Below are positions 8,730 to 16,870 of a DNA stretch of 56,002 nt, in pieces. The position numbers and the translations under genes were made by a program. The stretch is from SZUA-451 sp034721895 (lineage in GTDB: Bacteria; Campylobacterota; Campylobacteria; Campylobacterales; Sulfurovaceae), in assembly GCA_034721895.1 (NCBI GenBank), contig JAYEND010000024.1, forward strand, positions 1-56,002, in the 5' to 3' direction. Every line of letters begins with the position of its first letter. Within the stretch, counting starts at the first letter, position 1. The notes below the pieces were generated by a model. It was not told the DNA's origin, did not search any database, and was given only the letters and a program-made list of their open reading frames with translations.

Positions 8730-9517
8730 TGTTTGATGATCTGAAACCCCATCTTGTAGAGCTCAGGAAGCGTCTGGGCATCTCTGTTCTTGTCGTTATT
8801 GTTTTTGCATTCATTGCTTTTGGTTTCAATCAATACATTATAGCCTTTGCCAAAGCACCTCTTCTTGGTGTTGTTGACGGAGACCCATTTATCGGTGGTA
8901 TCGGTATCTTTTTTACCGCGCTGAAGATTTCTATTTTTACAGGATTTCTCTTTGCACTCCCTGTAGTATTCTCACAGCTTTGGCTCTTTATCGCACCCGG
9001 ACTTTACGCCAATGAAAAGAAGTATGTCCTCCCTTTTGTCGGTATCTCAACCCTGATGTTCCTTCTGGGTACAGCATTTGCCTATTGGGTAGTCATCCCT
9101 CTGGGGTTTCAGTTTTTATGGATGTTTGCCGGAAATCTGGTAAATTTTCTTCAAACACTGGATGAGTACATCGGTATTTTCACAAAGATACTTTTTGGAT
9201 TCGGTGTCGCTTTTGAACTGCCTGTTGTTCTCTTCTTTTTGGGAATGCTCGGACTTGTAACCGACAAAAACCTCAAAGATTTCTTTGGGTATGCGATATT
9301 GATTATTTTTGTCTTTGCCGCACTGCTGACTCCGCCTGATGTGATCACCCAGTTACTGATGGCCGGTCCACTGATACTCCTTTATGGTATCTCTATCTTT
9401 ATCGTTCGCATGGTCAACCCTCATGAGCAGGAAGAAGATAACGAGGATGAAGGCGAAGAACTCAGCGAACGGGAAAAGACAAAACAACAACTTCTCGATG
9501 ATGTAGAGAATCCTTAG
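8729..9517 (+). CDS. tatC: Twin-arginine translocase subunit TatC
   Basis: The 262-residue protein starts HLVELRKRLG, the conserved TatC cytoplasmic N-terminus, and has six predicted membrane spans, with FxxPGLYANEKKYV in the first periplasmic loop region matching the conserved F..APGL..E motif. TatC recognises twin-arginine signal peptides. The ATG overlaps the tatB stop (TAATG), so the two are coupled. The C-terminal tail is an acidic cytoplasmic extension (EEDNEDEGEE). Confidence 0.97.
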   Translation: MFDDLKPHLVELRKRLGISVLVVIVFAFIAFGFNQYIIAFAKAPLLGVVDGDPFIGGIGIFFTALKISIFTGFLFALPVVFSQLWLFIAPGLYANEKKYVLPFVGISTLMFLLGTAFAYWVVIPLGFQFLWMFAGNLVNFLQTLDEYIGIFTKILFGFGVAFELPVVLFFLGMLGLVTDKNLKDFFGYAILIIFVFAALLTPPDVITQLLMAGPLILLYGISIFIVRMVNPHEQEEDNEDEGEELSEREKTKQQLLDDVENP

Positions 9518-9541
9518 CGGTTCTCTCCGATAGAAGCTTCC

Positions 9542-10588
9542 ATGCCCATAGAGACCATCCTTCCCCCTTCAGATGAACTGCTGACCTCAGCTTATGACTA
9601 CACACTCCCTGAAGGGCATATCGCTGTCACACCTGTCTATCCAAGAGATCATGCCAAACTTTTGGTATATGACCGTGATACTGATACGATAACACACACT
9701 ACATTTCATGAACTTCTCAACTATCTGCCTGAAGCATGTGATGTCTTCCTTAATGATACACGTGTCATAAAAGCCAGAATATTCGGGACCAAAGAGAGTG
9801 GCGGAAAAATTGAACTTCTTTTCAATAAACCCCTGGATGCCACCCACTGTCTGGTGTTTATCAAAGGCAGGGTCAAAGTCGGAGCAAAACTCTCTTTTGA
9901 GCGGGAATTGACAGCCGTTGTCACGTCACTGAATACAGATGGCTCCAGGGTCGTCAGCTTCTCCCATCACGGTAAACCTGTGAGATTTGAAGAGCTGGTT
10001 TTAATCCTTGATGAGATAGGGCATATTCCTTTGCCTCCTTACATACAACGGGAAGATAGAAAAGAAGATGAGAAAGATTATCAGACACTTTTTGCCGAAA
10101 ATGCAGGAGCCGTTGCCGCACCCACCGCTTCCCTGCACTTTACCCCTGAACTCTTCGAAGCACTGCAGCACAGACATCAGATACACAAAATCACACTTCA
10201 CGTCGGAGCCGGTACATTCAAACCCGTTGAAGTCGATCATATACTCGAACATCCCATGCATTCAGAGTATTTTAATATCTCCGATGCAGCTGCCAAAGTT
10301 TTGGAAAGCGATCGCAAAATTCTGGCTATCGGGACGACAGTAACACGAACAGCAGAATACTATGTCCGAACCAAAGAAAAAAGCGGCGAGTGTGATCTTT
10401 TCCTCAATCCCCACAATCCACCGCAACGGGTCAATTATCTTCTCACCAATTTTCACCTTCCCAGGAGTACCCTGATCATGCTGGTCAGCGCTTTCATAGG
10501 CAGAGAAAAGACACTTGAACTGTACCGTGAAGCTATTGCGAACAAGTACCGTTTTTTCAGTTACGGAGATGCGATGCTGATCCTATAG
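9542..10588 (+). CDS. queA: tRNA preQ1(34) S-adenosylmethionine ribosyltransferase-isomerase QueA
   Basis: QueA transfers and isomerises the ribosyl group of SAM onto preQ1 in tRNA anticodons, the penultimate queuosine step. The typical segments are seen in order: RDHAKLLVYDR, FLNDTRVIKARIFG, GGKIELLF, LPPYIQREDRKEDEKDYQTLF, GAVAAPTASLHFT, LHVGAGTFKPV, TNFHLPRSTLIMLVSAF and YRFFSYGDAMLI at the end. The 348 residues are close to family length; about 15 extra residues precede the conserved DYTLPEGHIA, so the true start could be slightly downstream, but no better start codon is seen. It follows tatC by 24 bases. Confidence 0.95.
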   Translation: MPIETILPPSDELLTSAYDYTLPEGHIAVTPVYPRDHAKLLVYDRDTDTITHTTFHELLNYLPEACDVFLNDTRVIKARIFGTKESGGKIELLFNKPLDATHCLVFIKGRVKVGAKLSFERELTAVVTSLNTDGSRVVSFSHHGKPVRFEELVLILDEIGHIPLPPYIQREDRKEDEKDYQTLFAENAGAVAAPTASLHFTPELFEALQHRHQIHKITLHVGAGTFKPVEVDHILEHPMHSEYFNISDAAAKVLESDRKILAIGTTVTRTAEYYVRTKEKSGECDLFLNPHNPPQRVNYLLTNFHLPRSTLIMLVSAFIGREKTLELYREAIANKYRFFSYGDAMLIL

Positions 10589-10662
10589 TGCACATATTTT
10601 CCACTTTTGACACTTTTTGCACAATTTTAACACTTACCTGTTCTCATTTTAATATTAACTGA

Positions 10663-10668
10663 TATAAT
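10663..10668 (+). promoter_or_regulatory. -10 box for the NlpC/P60 gene pair
   Basis: GATATAATAC gives a perfect TATAAT 31 bases before the GTG start of the first NlpC/P60 gene. The upstream 70 bases are a periodic run of T-tracts (TTTTGACAC, TTTTTGCAC, TTTTAACAC) as seen in promoters of this phylum. Confidence 0.5.
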
Positions 10669-10699
10669 ACCCAAGCAATAACTATACAAAAGGAAAAGT

Positions 10700-11320
10700 G
10701 TGAAATTTAAACTATTACTTCTCTTGTCACTGCTAATCACACTGGTTTTTACCGGCTGTACCAAACCCTACAGCTATCCGAACTATGATATTATAAAACC
10801 GTCAGTGACTTGTAAGCCAAAACGAAAAAATATTGAAAAATTACTTAGTCAATATCTTGATAAGCCCTATGTGTGGGCAGAAGAGGGTCCTCATGCCTTT
10901 GACTGTTCCGGCTTGACCTACAATATATACGGCCAAATGGGAGTCAAGATCCCCCGTGTAGCATGGCAACAGTCAAAAGTCGGGAAACGTGTCCAGTATG
11001 GCAATTTGCAATATGGTGATTTGATCTTTTTTGGTTCAAAGTATGGAAAAAGCAAACGCATTACCCATGTCGGAATCTATTTGGGTGACGGATGGTTCGC
11101 CCATGCCAGCAGCAAAGAGCGCAAAGTCACTTATACCAACTTCAAGGACGAACCGGTTTACCTGAAAAGGATGAAGGTTTGCCGGCGATACCTCAGTGAA
11201 AATGAAAAAAAGCTCTATATGCAGTGTGATGGAAAACTGAAGAAAATGAAGACCACCAGCAGCTGGCGCACCACTCCATGGCAGCCGGGAATGAAAATGC
11301 CCAGAAAAGCTGTTCCATAG
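10700..11320 (+). CDS. NlpC/P60 family lipoprotein (peptidoglycan endopeptidase), copy 1
   Basis: A lipoprotein signal peptide (LLSLLITLVFTGC, lipobox FTGC) puts the enzyme in the periplasm, anchored by lipid. The NlpC/P60 catalytic triad is visible: Cys in FDCSGLTYNIYG, His in THVGIYLGDGWF and a third polar His in FAHASSKERKV. The family cleaves peptide stems of peptidoglycan, usually the gamma-D-Glu-diaminopimelate bond. The start is GTG at 10700, with AAAAGGAAAA directly upstream. A paralogue follows after 3 bases, probably from tandem duplication. The basic C-terminal tail of about 35 residues is not part of the domain. Confidence 0.9.
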   Translation: MKFKLLLLLSLLITLVFTGCTKPYSYPNYDIIKPSVTCKPKRKNIEKLLSQYLDKPYVWAEEGPHAFDCSGLTYNIYGQMGVKIPRVAWQQSKVGKRVQYGNLQYGDLIFFGSKYGKSKRITHVGIYLGDGWFAHASSKERKVTYTNFKDEPVYLKRMKVCRRYLSENEKKLYMQCDGKLKKMKTTSSWRTTPWQPGMKMPRKAVP

Positions 11321-11323
11321 TAG

Positions 11324-11998
11324 TTGCATTTGAAAGCTTTGTTTAAAATATGCTGCTATCTACTCCTGGTTCTTATTTTCACATCCTGTGCTTCAAAGAA
11401 GCGCTATAAGCCTGTTGTCAAATACCAGCAACCTTCCGGAAAAGCACTCAAAACTACGCTCTCCAGAACAGATGGAAAATCTTATCGCTACGCGGCACAC
11501 GGCCCTAATCGTTTCGATTGTTCCGGACTCACCTATTATAGCTTTGCCAGCATGAACCTCTGGCTGCCCAGAAAAGCGATAGATCAGTCAAAACGCGGCA
11601 AAACTGTCTCCATCAATGAACTTCAATACGGGGACCTGATCTTTTTTGATACCAGAAAATCCTATCGGGGCAAAGTCAATCATGTCGGTATTTATGTAGG
11701 GAACGACAAATTTACCCATGCCAGCAGTTCCAAAAGGCGGGTCATCACCAGCAGTATCCATAAACCTTTTTATCGTAAAAGAATCGTAGTCTGCAAGCGT
11801 CTGATGCCCAAAAAAGCAGAGGTGAAAACACAACAACAGAATCTCGCAGCTTTTGATCAAAATCAGACCATTATTGCTGCAGTTGAAACTGTGCAAAAAG
11901 AAGAGAGTAGTACTCCTGAGCCATTAGCAAGCACAGAGCCTATTCCTCTCCCATATCGAGAGCAGGTCGCGGAACAAAAATCTGAAAATCTTTTTTAG
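11324..11998 (+). CDS. NlpC/P60 family lipoprotein, copy 2
   Basis: This is a second lipoprotein (LLLVLIFTSC lipobox) with the same catalytic pattern as the preceding gene: FDCSGLTYYSF, NHVGIYVGNDKFTHASSSKRR. The two differ enough in sequence and C-terminus that the duplication is not recent. The C-terminal 60 residues are Gln/Glu/Pro-rich low complexity. The start is TTG, at 11324 or at 11330; the TTG at 11330 fits a shorter signal peptide equally well. The gene is probably translated from the same mRNA as copy 1. It is likely a gamma-D-glutamyl endopeptidase acting on the cell wall. Confidence 0.87.
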   Translation: MHLKALFKICCYLLLVLIFTSCASKKRYKPVVKYQQPSGKALKTTLSRTDGKSYRYAAHGPNRFDCSGLTYYSFASMNLWLPRKAIDQSKRGKTVSINELQYGDLIFFDTRKSYRGKVNHVGIYVGNDKFTHASSSKRRVITSSIHKPFYRKRIVVCKRLMPKKAEVKTQQQNLAAFDQNQTIIAAVETVQKEESSTPEPLASTEPIPLPYREQVAEQKSENLF

Positions 11999-12018
11999 CC
12001 CGGGCCCAAGGAATATCG

Positions 12019-12447
12019 ATGGCAAAATTCTCACCTAATCTCCTCTGCCCCTGCGGCAGTGGGGAAAAATACAAAAAATGCTGTGGCCTCTATCACAAAG
12101 GTGCCCTTCCAAAAACAGCCCTTGATCTGATGAAATCCCGCTACAGCGCCTATGCAGTAGGTGACAGCAACTACATTATCATGAGCACCCACCCTGACAA
12201 TCCAGACTACACAGAGGATATCAAAAGCTGGAAAGATTCTATCAACCTCTTTACTGAACAAACTGACTTTCTGGGTTTGAAAATCATTGAATTTATCGAT
12301 GGAGAAGATGAGGCTTTCGTAACATTCAAAGCGATGCTTTCGAGTGGTGAGTTGACTGAAAAAAGTAGATTTTCAAAGGTAAACGGGCAGTGGCTCTATG
12401 TCAATGGAGAGTTTGTCACCGCACCAACCAAATGTCTGAAATTTTAA
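12019..12447 (+). CDS. YchJ-like SEC-C motif protein
   Basis: The N-terminus CPCGSGEKYKKCC is a SEC-C zinc-binding motif of the kind seen at the end of SecA. It is followed by the YchJ/UPF0225 middle domain (LMKSRYSAYAVGDSNYI, THPDNP, WKDSINLF, EAFVTFKAML). The family has an NTF2-like fold and no proven function. At 142 residues it is close to full length for YchJ but lacks the second C-terminal SEC-C repeat found in some members. The 3' end overlaps the convergent L,D-transpeptidase gene by 4 bases. Confidence 0.85.
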   Translation: MAKFSPNLLCPCGSGEKYKKCCGLYHKGALPKTALDLMKSRYSAYAVGDSNYIIMSTHPDNPDYTEDIKSWKDSINLFTEQTDFLGLKIIEFIDGEDEAFVTFKAMLSSGELTEKSRFSKVNGQWLYVNGEFVTAPTKCLKF

Positions 12448-13208
12448 TACACAATGTTGATGAAGGTATTCTTTTTCCCATATTTTCGGATAAGTGCATA
12501 AAGCTTTTTGGCATTCTTGGGATGGAGTCGTACACAACCATGGGAAGCCTGTCTCCCCAGTCTCCAGATAGAATTGGTGCCATGGATAGCGAAGTTCCCT
12601 TTGAAAAAAATGGAATGCGGCATTGGAGAATTATGATAGAGTTTGGAGTAGTGTATCCTCTCAAGGAACTGCGGCTGATAATTGCCGACAGGCGTAACAT
12701 AACCTTTTCTCGCTGTAGAGACACGCCATTTATAAAGCAGATCATCACCTTTGAAAACCTTCATTCGCTGCTGAGAGAGATCAATATGTGCAGTGATACG
12801 GCTATTTTTGGCTCTTTGGACTTCTGCAATTCTCCTCAGCCTTAACTCTTTCTGCTCATGACATATTTCGTCAAGTTTCTGCCTCTCTATTTTTAGCTTT
12901 GTCATCTTTACTTTTTCTTCTCGATTCCTTCGCTCTTCCTCTGCCCGTTGCTTTATCTCTGCCAGTCGTTTCGCCTCTGCAACACGCTGCTGATACTTCT
13001 CTTCGATCTTGCGCCTCTTCTCTGCTTCAATTGCCTCTATCCTGCCCTTTTCTTCTGAAAGCATCTGAAGTATCTCCTCTTCATCCTCATCGATCTGTGC
13101 CCACTGCCTTAACACAGTATTGTTTTCTTCTGCTGCATAGATCAGGCCAAAGCCAAAATAAAAAAGGGAGGTAAAAACCAAAAAGTATTTGAACTGCTGC
13201 ATATGCAT
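12444..13208 (-). CDS. L,D-transpeptidase (YkuD domain) with coiled-coil N-terminus
   Basis: The C-terminal 130 residues form a YkuD catalytic domain, with ITAHIDLSQQRMKVFKG at its start and HGTNSIWRLGRQASHGCVRL at the active site (His and nucleophilic Cys). Such enzymes make 3-3 peptidoglycan cross-links or attach proteins to the wall. A signal peptide (QFKYFLVFTSLFYFGFGLIYA) and a Lys/Glu/Arg-rich coiled coil of about 100 residues precede it. The frame is open up to 13256, but ATG at 13208 follows AAAGAG at good spacing and gives a normal signal peptide, so it is preferred. The coiled coil may position the enzyme at a partner. Confidence 0.9.
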   Translation of the reverse strand: MHMQQFKYFLVFTSLFYFGFGLIYAAEENNTVLRQWAQIDEDEEEILQMLSEEKGRIEAIEAEKRRKIEEKYQQRVAEAKRLAEIKQRAEEERRNREEKVKMTKLKIERQKLDEICHEQKELRLRRIAEVQRAKNSRITAHIDLSQQRMKVFKGDDLLYKWRVSTARKGYVTPVGNYQPQFLERIHYSKLYHNSPMPHSIFFKGNFAIHGTNSIWRLGRQASHGCVRLHPKNAKKLYALIRKYGKKNTFINIVY

Positions 13209-13327
13209 TGAAAAACTCTTTATAGAAAATTTGAAATACTTATTTAGAAAAAGCATAGCATAAAGACTTTAAGATCATGATACACAAGACAACAAATTCT
13301 GAGATGGAAAACATGGATGGATTTTGG

Positions 13328-13333
13328 TATACT
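13328..13333 (+). promoter_or_regulatory. -10 box immediately before ruvX
   Basis: TATACT ends 6 bases before the ruvX ATG and no Shine-Dalgarno sequence is present. If this is the promoter, transcription would start at or next to the A of ATG, giving a leaderless mRNA. Confidence 0.4.
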
Positions 13334-13339
13334 TCCTGA

Positions 13340-13726
13340 ATGAAATTTGCAAGTATAGATGTAGGGCTCAAACGAATCGGCGTAGCACTCTCCCCGGATG
13401 GAAAGATTGTTATACCGCAGGAAGCCATTTTAAGGAAAAATCGCAATCAGGCGGCACAGGATGTCAAAGCATTTTTGGAAGTGTGGAACATTGATACGCT
13501 GGTAGTCGGTTTACCCAAAGAGGGGTCAAGCTCCGAAGAGATGGAGCGCCGTATCCGGCATTTTGTCTCCCTGATGGAGCTGACTATCCCTGTCGTTTAT
13601 CAGGATGAGCAGGGGAGCTCTTTTGAAGCCAAAGAGATGACCATGGGAGATTTTAAACATAAAAGAGACGGCAGACTCGATTCGGTCGCAGCAAAGATCA
13701 TCCTGGAACGCTATCTCAAAGTTTGA
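13340..13726 (+). CDS. ruvX: RuvX/YqgF family Holliday-junction resolvase-like nuclease
   Basis: The 128-residue protein has the RNase H-like fold of YqgF: FASIDVGLKRIGVALS at the start with the first catalytic Asp, DTLVVGLPKEG and the SEEMERRIRHF helix, VVYQDEQGSS, and KRDGRLDSVAAKIILERYL with the final Asp. YqgF proteins act in 16S rRNA 5' maturation in Escherichia coli and resemble Holliday junction resolvases. In Campylobacter the gene adjoins dprA; here it has moved away. The 3' end is 8 bases from the convergent UbiB-type gene. Confidence 0.9.
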   Translation: MKFASIDVGLKRIGVALSPDGKIVIPQEAILRKNRNQAAQDVKAFLEVWNIDTLVVGLPKEGSSSEEMERRIRHFVSLMELTIPVVYQDEQGSSFEAKEMTMGDFKHKRDGRLDSVAAKIILERYLKV

Positions 13727-13734
13727 GTAAACAC

Positions 13735-15393
13735 TTAAAGTCTGCCCTTTTTATAAATAGAATGTATTAACACAACACCCATAATTACCGCCGTCACAAA
13801 GCCGATAAGCCCCAAAACCGGGATACCAAAGAACATCGGCGGGGTTTTGGCAAGCAGCAGCAATGCTGATCCGATCAAAATAGCAGAAGTAATAACAGAA
13901 ATTGAGAGGCGATTGGCGGATTTCTCGATCGTTTCTTCCATCTCCTCGAGCCCCATATGCTGGAATTCGATTTTGAGTTTTCCGCTCTTCATTTTTTCGA
14001 CGATAGACTTAATATCCTCGGGAAACTGCATCAGGAAATCACTCACTTCCTTGGGCAGTTCCGATGCCTTGGAGAAAAAAGCGGACAGGGAGAAATTCTC
14101 TTTATAAAAACGTATCACGAAAGGCTTGATCTCTTCTGCCGCATTAAAGTCGGGGTCGAGCGCCGTTCCTACACCCTCTATCGTAACTAATGCCTTCGTG
14201 AGCAGATAGTTGCTCTCCCTAAAGTAGACTTTGTATCGACTCATCAAAGCAACAATATCATTGAGAAGATTTTTGATTTTGATATCTTTGAGAGAACCGT
14301 AAAAATAGGTGCGGATCACATCCCCCATATCTTTGGCAAATGCATCTCTATCAAGATCATCGTTTTCCACCTTTGCCAGTTTCAAAACACAAAGGGCTGC
14401 CTTTTCTTCCTCCTCTTTAACGATATAATAGATCATATCAACAAAATCTTTTCTATCGCGTTCTGAAATGCTACCCATCATGCCAAAATCGACAAATGAG
14501 ATACGCCCGTCGGGAAGTGCAAAAATATTGCCCGGATGCGGATCTGCATGGAAAAAACGGTATTCAAAAATCTGTTTACAAATCAGATCAAACCCTGTTT
14601 TTGCAGCTTCTTTCGGATCGATCCCTGCTTCTTCAAGCTTATCTATCCTGGAAACTTTAATGCCATCGATGAACTCCATTGTCAGTACTGTAGTGCCGGA
14701 AAACGCTTCGTAGAGTTCTGGAACTACAATGCGTTCATCCTCTTCGAAATTTTTTGCAAACCGCTTGAGACTGAGTGCTTCAGTATTGTAATCAAGCTCT
14801 TTTTTGATCGTTTTTTCAAACTCCTGCAGTATCTTTTTAGGGGAATCGATCCCATAGCTGTGCAGCTTCTCTTCGAGCATCGAAGCAATGCGGTACATGA
14901 TCTGCAGGTCTGAACGGATCATCTCCTCCACGCCGGGTTTGAGCACCTTGACCGCCACCTCTTCTCCGCTTTTCAGTCGGCCTTTGTAAACCTGCCCGAG
15001 TGATGCCGATGCGATCAGTGTCAGTTCTCCGTCAAAAATCTCATCGGCATCTTTTCCAAACTCTTCCATAAAACGGGGGCTGATCTGCTCAAAAGGCATC
15101 GGCTCAACACTGTCCTGGAGCTTGGAAAATTCGTCGGCGAGATCCAAAGGAATCAGATCAGGACGGGTTGAAAGTATCTGGGCCATTTTGATAAAAGTCG
15201 GCCCAAGTTCCTCTACTGATCTGCGAATACGTTCATACCGGCTCTGCCGCACTGTTTCCTGTGGTTTTCCGGGGACAGAAAACTTGATATACTTTTCTAT
15301 TCCCATCGCACTTACGATATCGTCAAAACCATTTTTTACCAATATGGCGATAATGGTTTTACTACGTTCTACCTGCCGAAGCGTATCGAACAT
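13735..15393 (-). CDS. UbiB/ABC1/AarF family atypical kinase
   Basis: The 552-residue protein has all signatures of the UbiB family: the KxGQ-like helix as GPTFIKMAQILSTRPDLIP, the Ala-rich nucleotide loop ASASLGQVYKG, the VAVKVLKPG lysine, FFHADPHPGN and VDFGMMG for the catalytic and metal-binding residues, and two C-terminal membrane helices. Family members have ATPase activity needed for isoprenoid quinone synthesis or membrane lipid handling. Campylobacterota use menaquinone-type quinones, so a role there is possible but unproven. It is 6 bases downstream of the phasin-like gene and surely co-transcribed with it. Confidence 0.92.
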   Translation of the reverse strand: MFDTLRQVERSKTIIAILVKNGFDDIVSAMGIEKYIKFSVPGKPQETVRQSRYERIRRSVEELGPTFIKMAQILSTRPDLIPLDLADEFSKLQDSVEPMPFEQISPRFMEEFGKDADEIFDGELTLIASASLGQVYKGRLKSGEEVAVKVLKPGVEEMIRSDLQIMYRIASMLEEKLHSYGIDSPKKILQEFEKTIKKELDYNTEALSLKRFAKNFEEDERIVVPELYEAFSGTTVLTMEFIDGIKVSRIDKLEEAGIDPKEAAKTGFDLICKQIFEYRFFHADPHPGNIFALPDGRISFVDFGMMGSISERDRKDFVDMIYYIVKEEEEKAALCVLKLAKVENDDLDRDAFAKDMGDVIRTYFYGSLKDIKIKNLLNDIVALMSRYKVYFRESNYLLTKALVTIEGVGTALDPDFNAAEEIKPFVIRFYKENFSLSAFFSKASELPKEVSDFLMQFPEDIKSIVEKMKSGKLKIEFQHMGLEEMEETIEKSANRLSISVITSAILIGSALLLLAKTPPMFFGIPVLGLIGFVTAVIMGVVLIHSIYKKGRL

Positions 15394-15399
15394 GGAGGA

Positions 15400-15702
15400 C
15401 TACTTTTTCTCTATTGCGTGTTTCAAAGCTGTGATTTCACGTCGCAATGAAGCAATATCCTCTTTGGTGGCCACACCGAACTCTTTGAGCTGCTTGTGGA
15501 TTTCAGTCTTGAGTGATTTATCGATCTCTTTAGAGCGTTCTTGTGCCTCTTTTTTTAAATCATCAAGCACTTTACTCCCTTCCTCTTTGCTCATCTCTCC
15601 CTGCTTGATTGCCTCATCGATCATCTCTTCGGCCTTCTCTTTGGCGATGAGCATCGCACCAAGTCCCGCTTTGACCAGATCTGCCGGTGTAAATTTTTCC
15701 AT
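15400..15702 (-). CDS. Phasin-like coiled-coil protein
   Basis: A 100-residue, fully helical, charged protein with the layout of the PhaF/PhaI-type phasin group: a short apolar start (FTPADLVKAGLGAMLIAKEKAEEM), a Lys/Glu-rich coil, and a C-terminal IASLRREITALKHAIEKK leucine-zipper-like helix. Genes of this type often precede a UbiB-family kinase, as here. No polyhydroxyalkanoate synthase is in the window, so granule binding should not be assumed. RBS AAAGGA is present. Confidence 0.7.
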   Translation of the reverse strand: MEKFTPADLVKAGLGAMLIAKEKAEEMIDEAIKQGEMSKEEGSKVLDDLKKEAQERSKEIDKSLKTEIHKQLKEFGVATKEDIASLRREITALKHAIEKK

Positions 15703-15801
15703 TTTTTATCCTTTTACAGTGGTTTATGATAAGTCAGGCAAACAGAATTATAATTTGCAAACCCTCTTTTAATTATAGTATTTTTTTTTCAAACAAACAA
15801 T

Positions 15802-15833
15802 TATGCCACTTCATAAAATTGGAAATGGCATAA
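15802..15833 (-). terminator. Hairpin downstream of the patatin gene
   Basis: TTATGCCA...TGGCATAA forms a 12-bp stem with one mismatch and a 9-base loop. On the minus strand it lies about 75 bases after the patatin stop codon and is followed by TTGTTTGTTTG, so it could end that transcript. The stem is AT-rich and the U-tract interrupted; the function is uncertain. Confidence 0.4.
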
Positions 15834-15910
15834 TCGCAGGTTAGACCATACAACTCTACTCTTTAATAACAAAGAATGATTTGACTTCCGAAACTCCCTT
15901 TGTCGAAATT

Positions 15911-16798
15911 TTATCTCTCCTTTAGGTGTTCTTTTGCAATCATTCTGCCAAGTTCCATCATCTCATATGCCCTGTTAAACTCATAAAAACCGCAGGCATC
16001 ATTGGGAATACCTATGATAATATCGGGAGCATAGCCTGCCATTTTACACTCCATAACAGCATTTTGCATAATGTCGATCGTGCGTCCCACAATGTCAAAC
16101 ATACCCATCTCATCAAATGTACTTTGTTTCTCTCTTGAAAACAGTTCTTCAGCCTTTTGCGCCATATCAAAAAAGATCTCCTGCATCCTATTCTCTTTTT
16201 CGCGCTCTCTTTTTGGAATGTGAATTTTAAAATTTTTGGTAACATTGGCACTGAGGTTAACAGCAATTGTTATATCTGTATCATCCGCTACTGTCGGTGC
16301 GATAGGGAGAGGATTAAGTATACCGCCATCGATCAGATAACGATCTCCGATCTTCTTTGGTGTGAAAACCGTAGGAATGGCGATCGAAGCCCTGATAGCA
16401 TCGATAAGCCTGCCTTTTTGGATCCAAACTTCTTTTTGTTTGATAAGGGCTGTTGCAACAGCAGTAAACGGGATGGGAAGATCCTCGATCATAACATCAC
16501 CGATCATTTCTTCAATCACGCGAAATACCTTGTCACCCTGGATCATACCCGTCCCGGTAAAAGAAAAGTCAACTAATTTGGCTACATCCAGCAGATCCAG
16601 TCCCAAGACCCACTCTTTATACGCTTCAAGCTTCCCGCAGGCATAAAGTGCACCTATGAGTGCGCCCATAGATGATCCGGAAATAGACTTGATCTCGTAA
16701 CCATGAGTCAATAGCTCTTCGATCACACCAATATGGGCATATCCTCTGGCCCCGCCGCTACCGAGAACCAATGATATGGTTTGCTTATCTGTTTTCAT
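15911..16798 (-). CDS. Patatin-like phospholipase
   Basis: The 295-residue protein shows the RssA-type patatin pattern: LVLGSGGARGYAHIGV oxyanion loop, nucleophilic Ser in GSSMGALIGALYACG and catalytic Asp in YLIDGGILNPLP. There is no signal peptide, so it is probably cytoplasmic, acting as an acyl hydrolase on membrane lipids. The C-terminal 90 residues are helical (MQEIFFDMAQKAEELF). It lies between the phasin-like gene and the MFS gene but has about 70 and 200 bases of separation, so it may have its own promoter. Confidence 0.9.
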   Translation of the reverse strand: MKTDKQTISLVLGSGGARGYAHIGVIEELLTHGYEIKSISGSSMGALIGALYACGKLEAYKEWVLGLDLLDVAKLVDFSFTGTGMIQGDKVFRVIEEMIGDVMIEDLPIPFTAVATALIKQKEVWIQKGRLIDAIRASIAIPTVFTPKKIGDRYLIDGGILNPLPIAPTVADDTDITIAVNLSANVTKNFKIHIPKREREKENRMQEIFFDMAQKAEELFSREKQSTFDEMGMFDIVGRTIDIMQNAVMECKMAGYAPDIIIGIPNDACGFYEFNRAYEMMELGRMIAKEHLKER

Positions 16799-16830
16799 CT
16801 ATATCTCCTCGTATAATTTTTGAAATAACA

Positions 16831-16870
16831 ATAAAGAGAAAGAGTGTTTTTTAACATAAATTCTCTTTAT
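16831..16870 (-). terminator. Stem-loop between MFS and patatin genes
   Basis: ATAAAGAGAA (16831-16840) pairs perfectly with TTCTCTTTAT (16861-16870) across a 20-base loop; the second arm overlaps the MFS stop codon. On the minus strand it directly follows the efflux/MFS operon. The AT-rich stem and lack of a T-tract make terminator function only possible. Confidence 0.35.
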
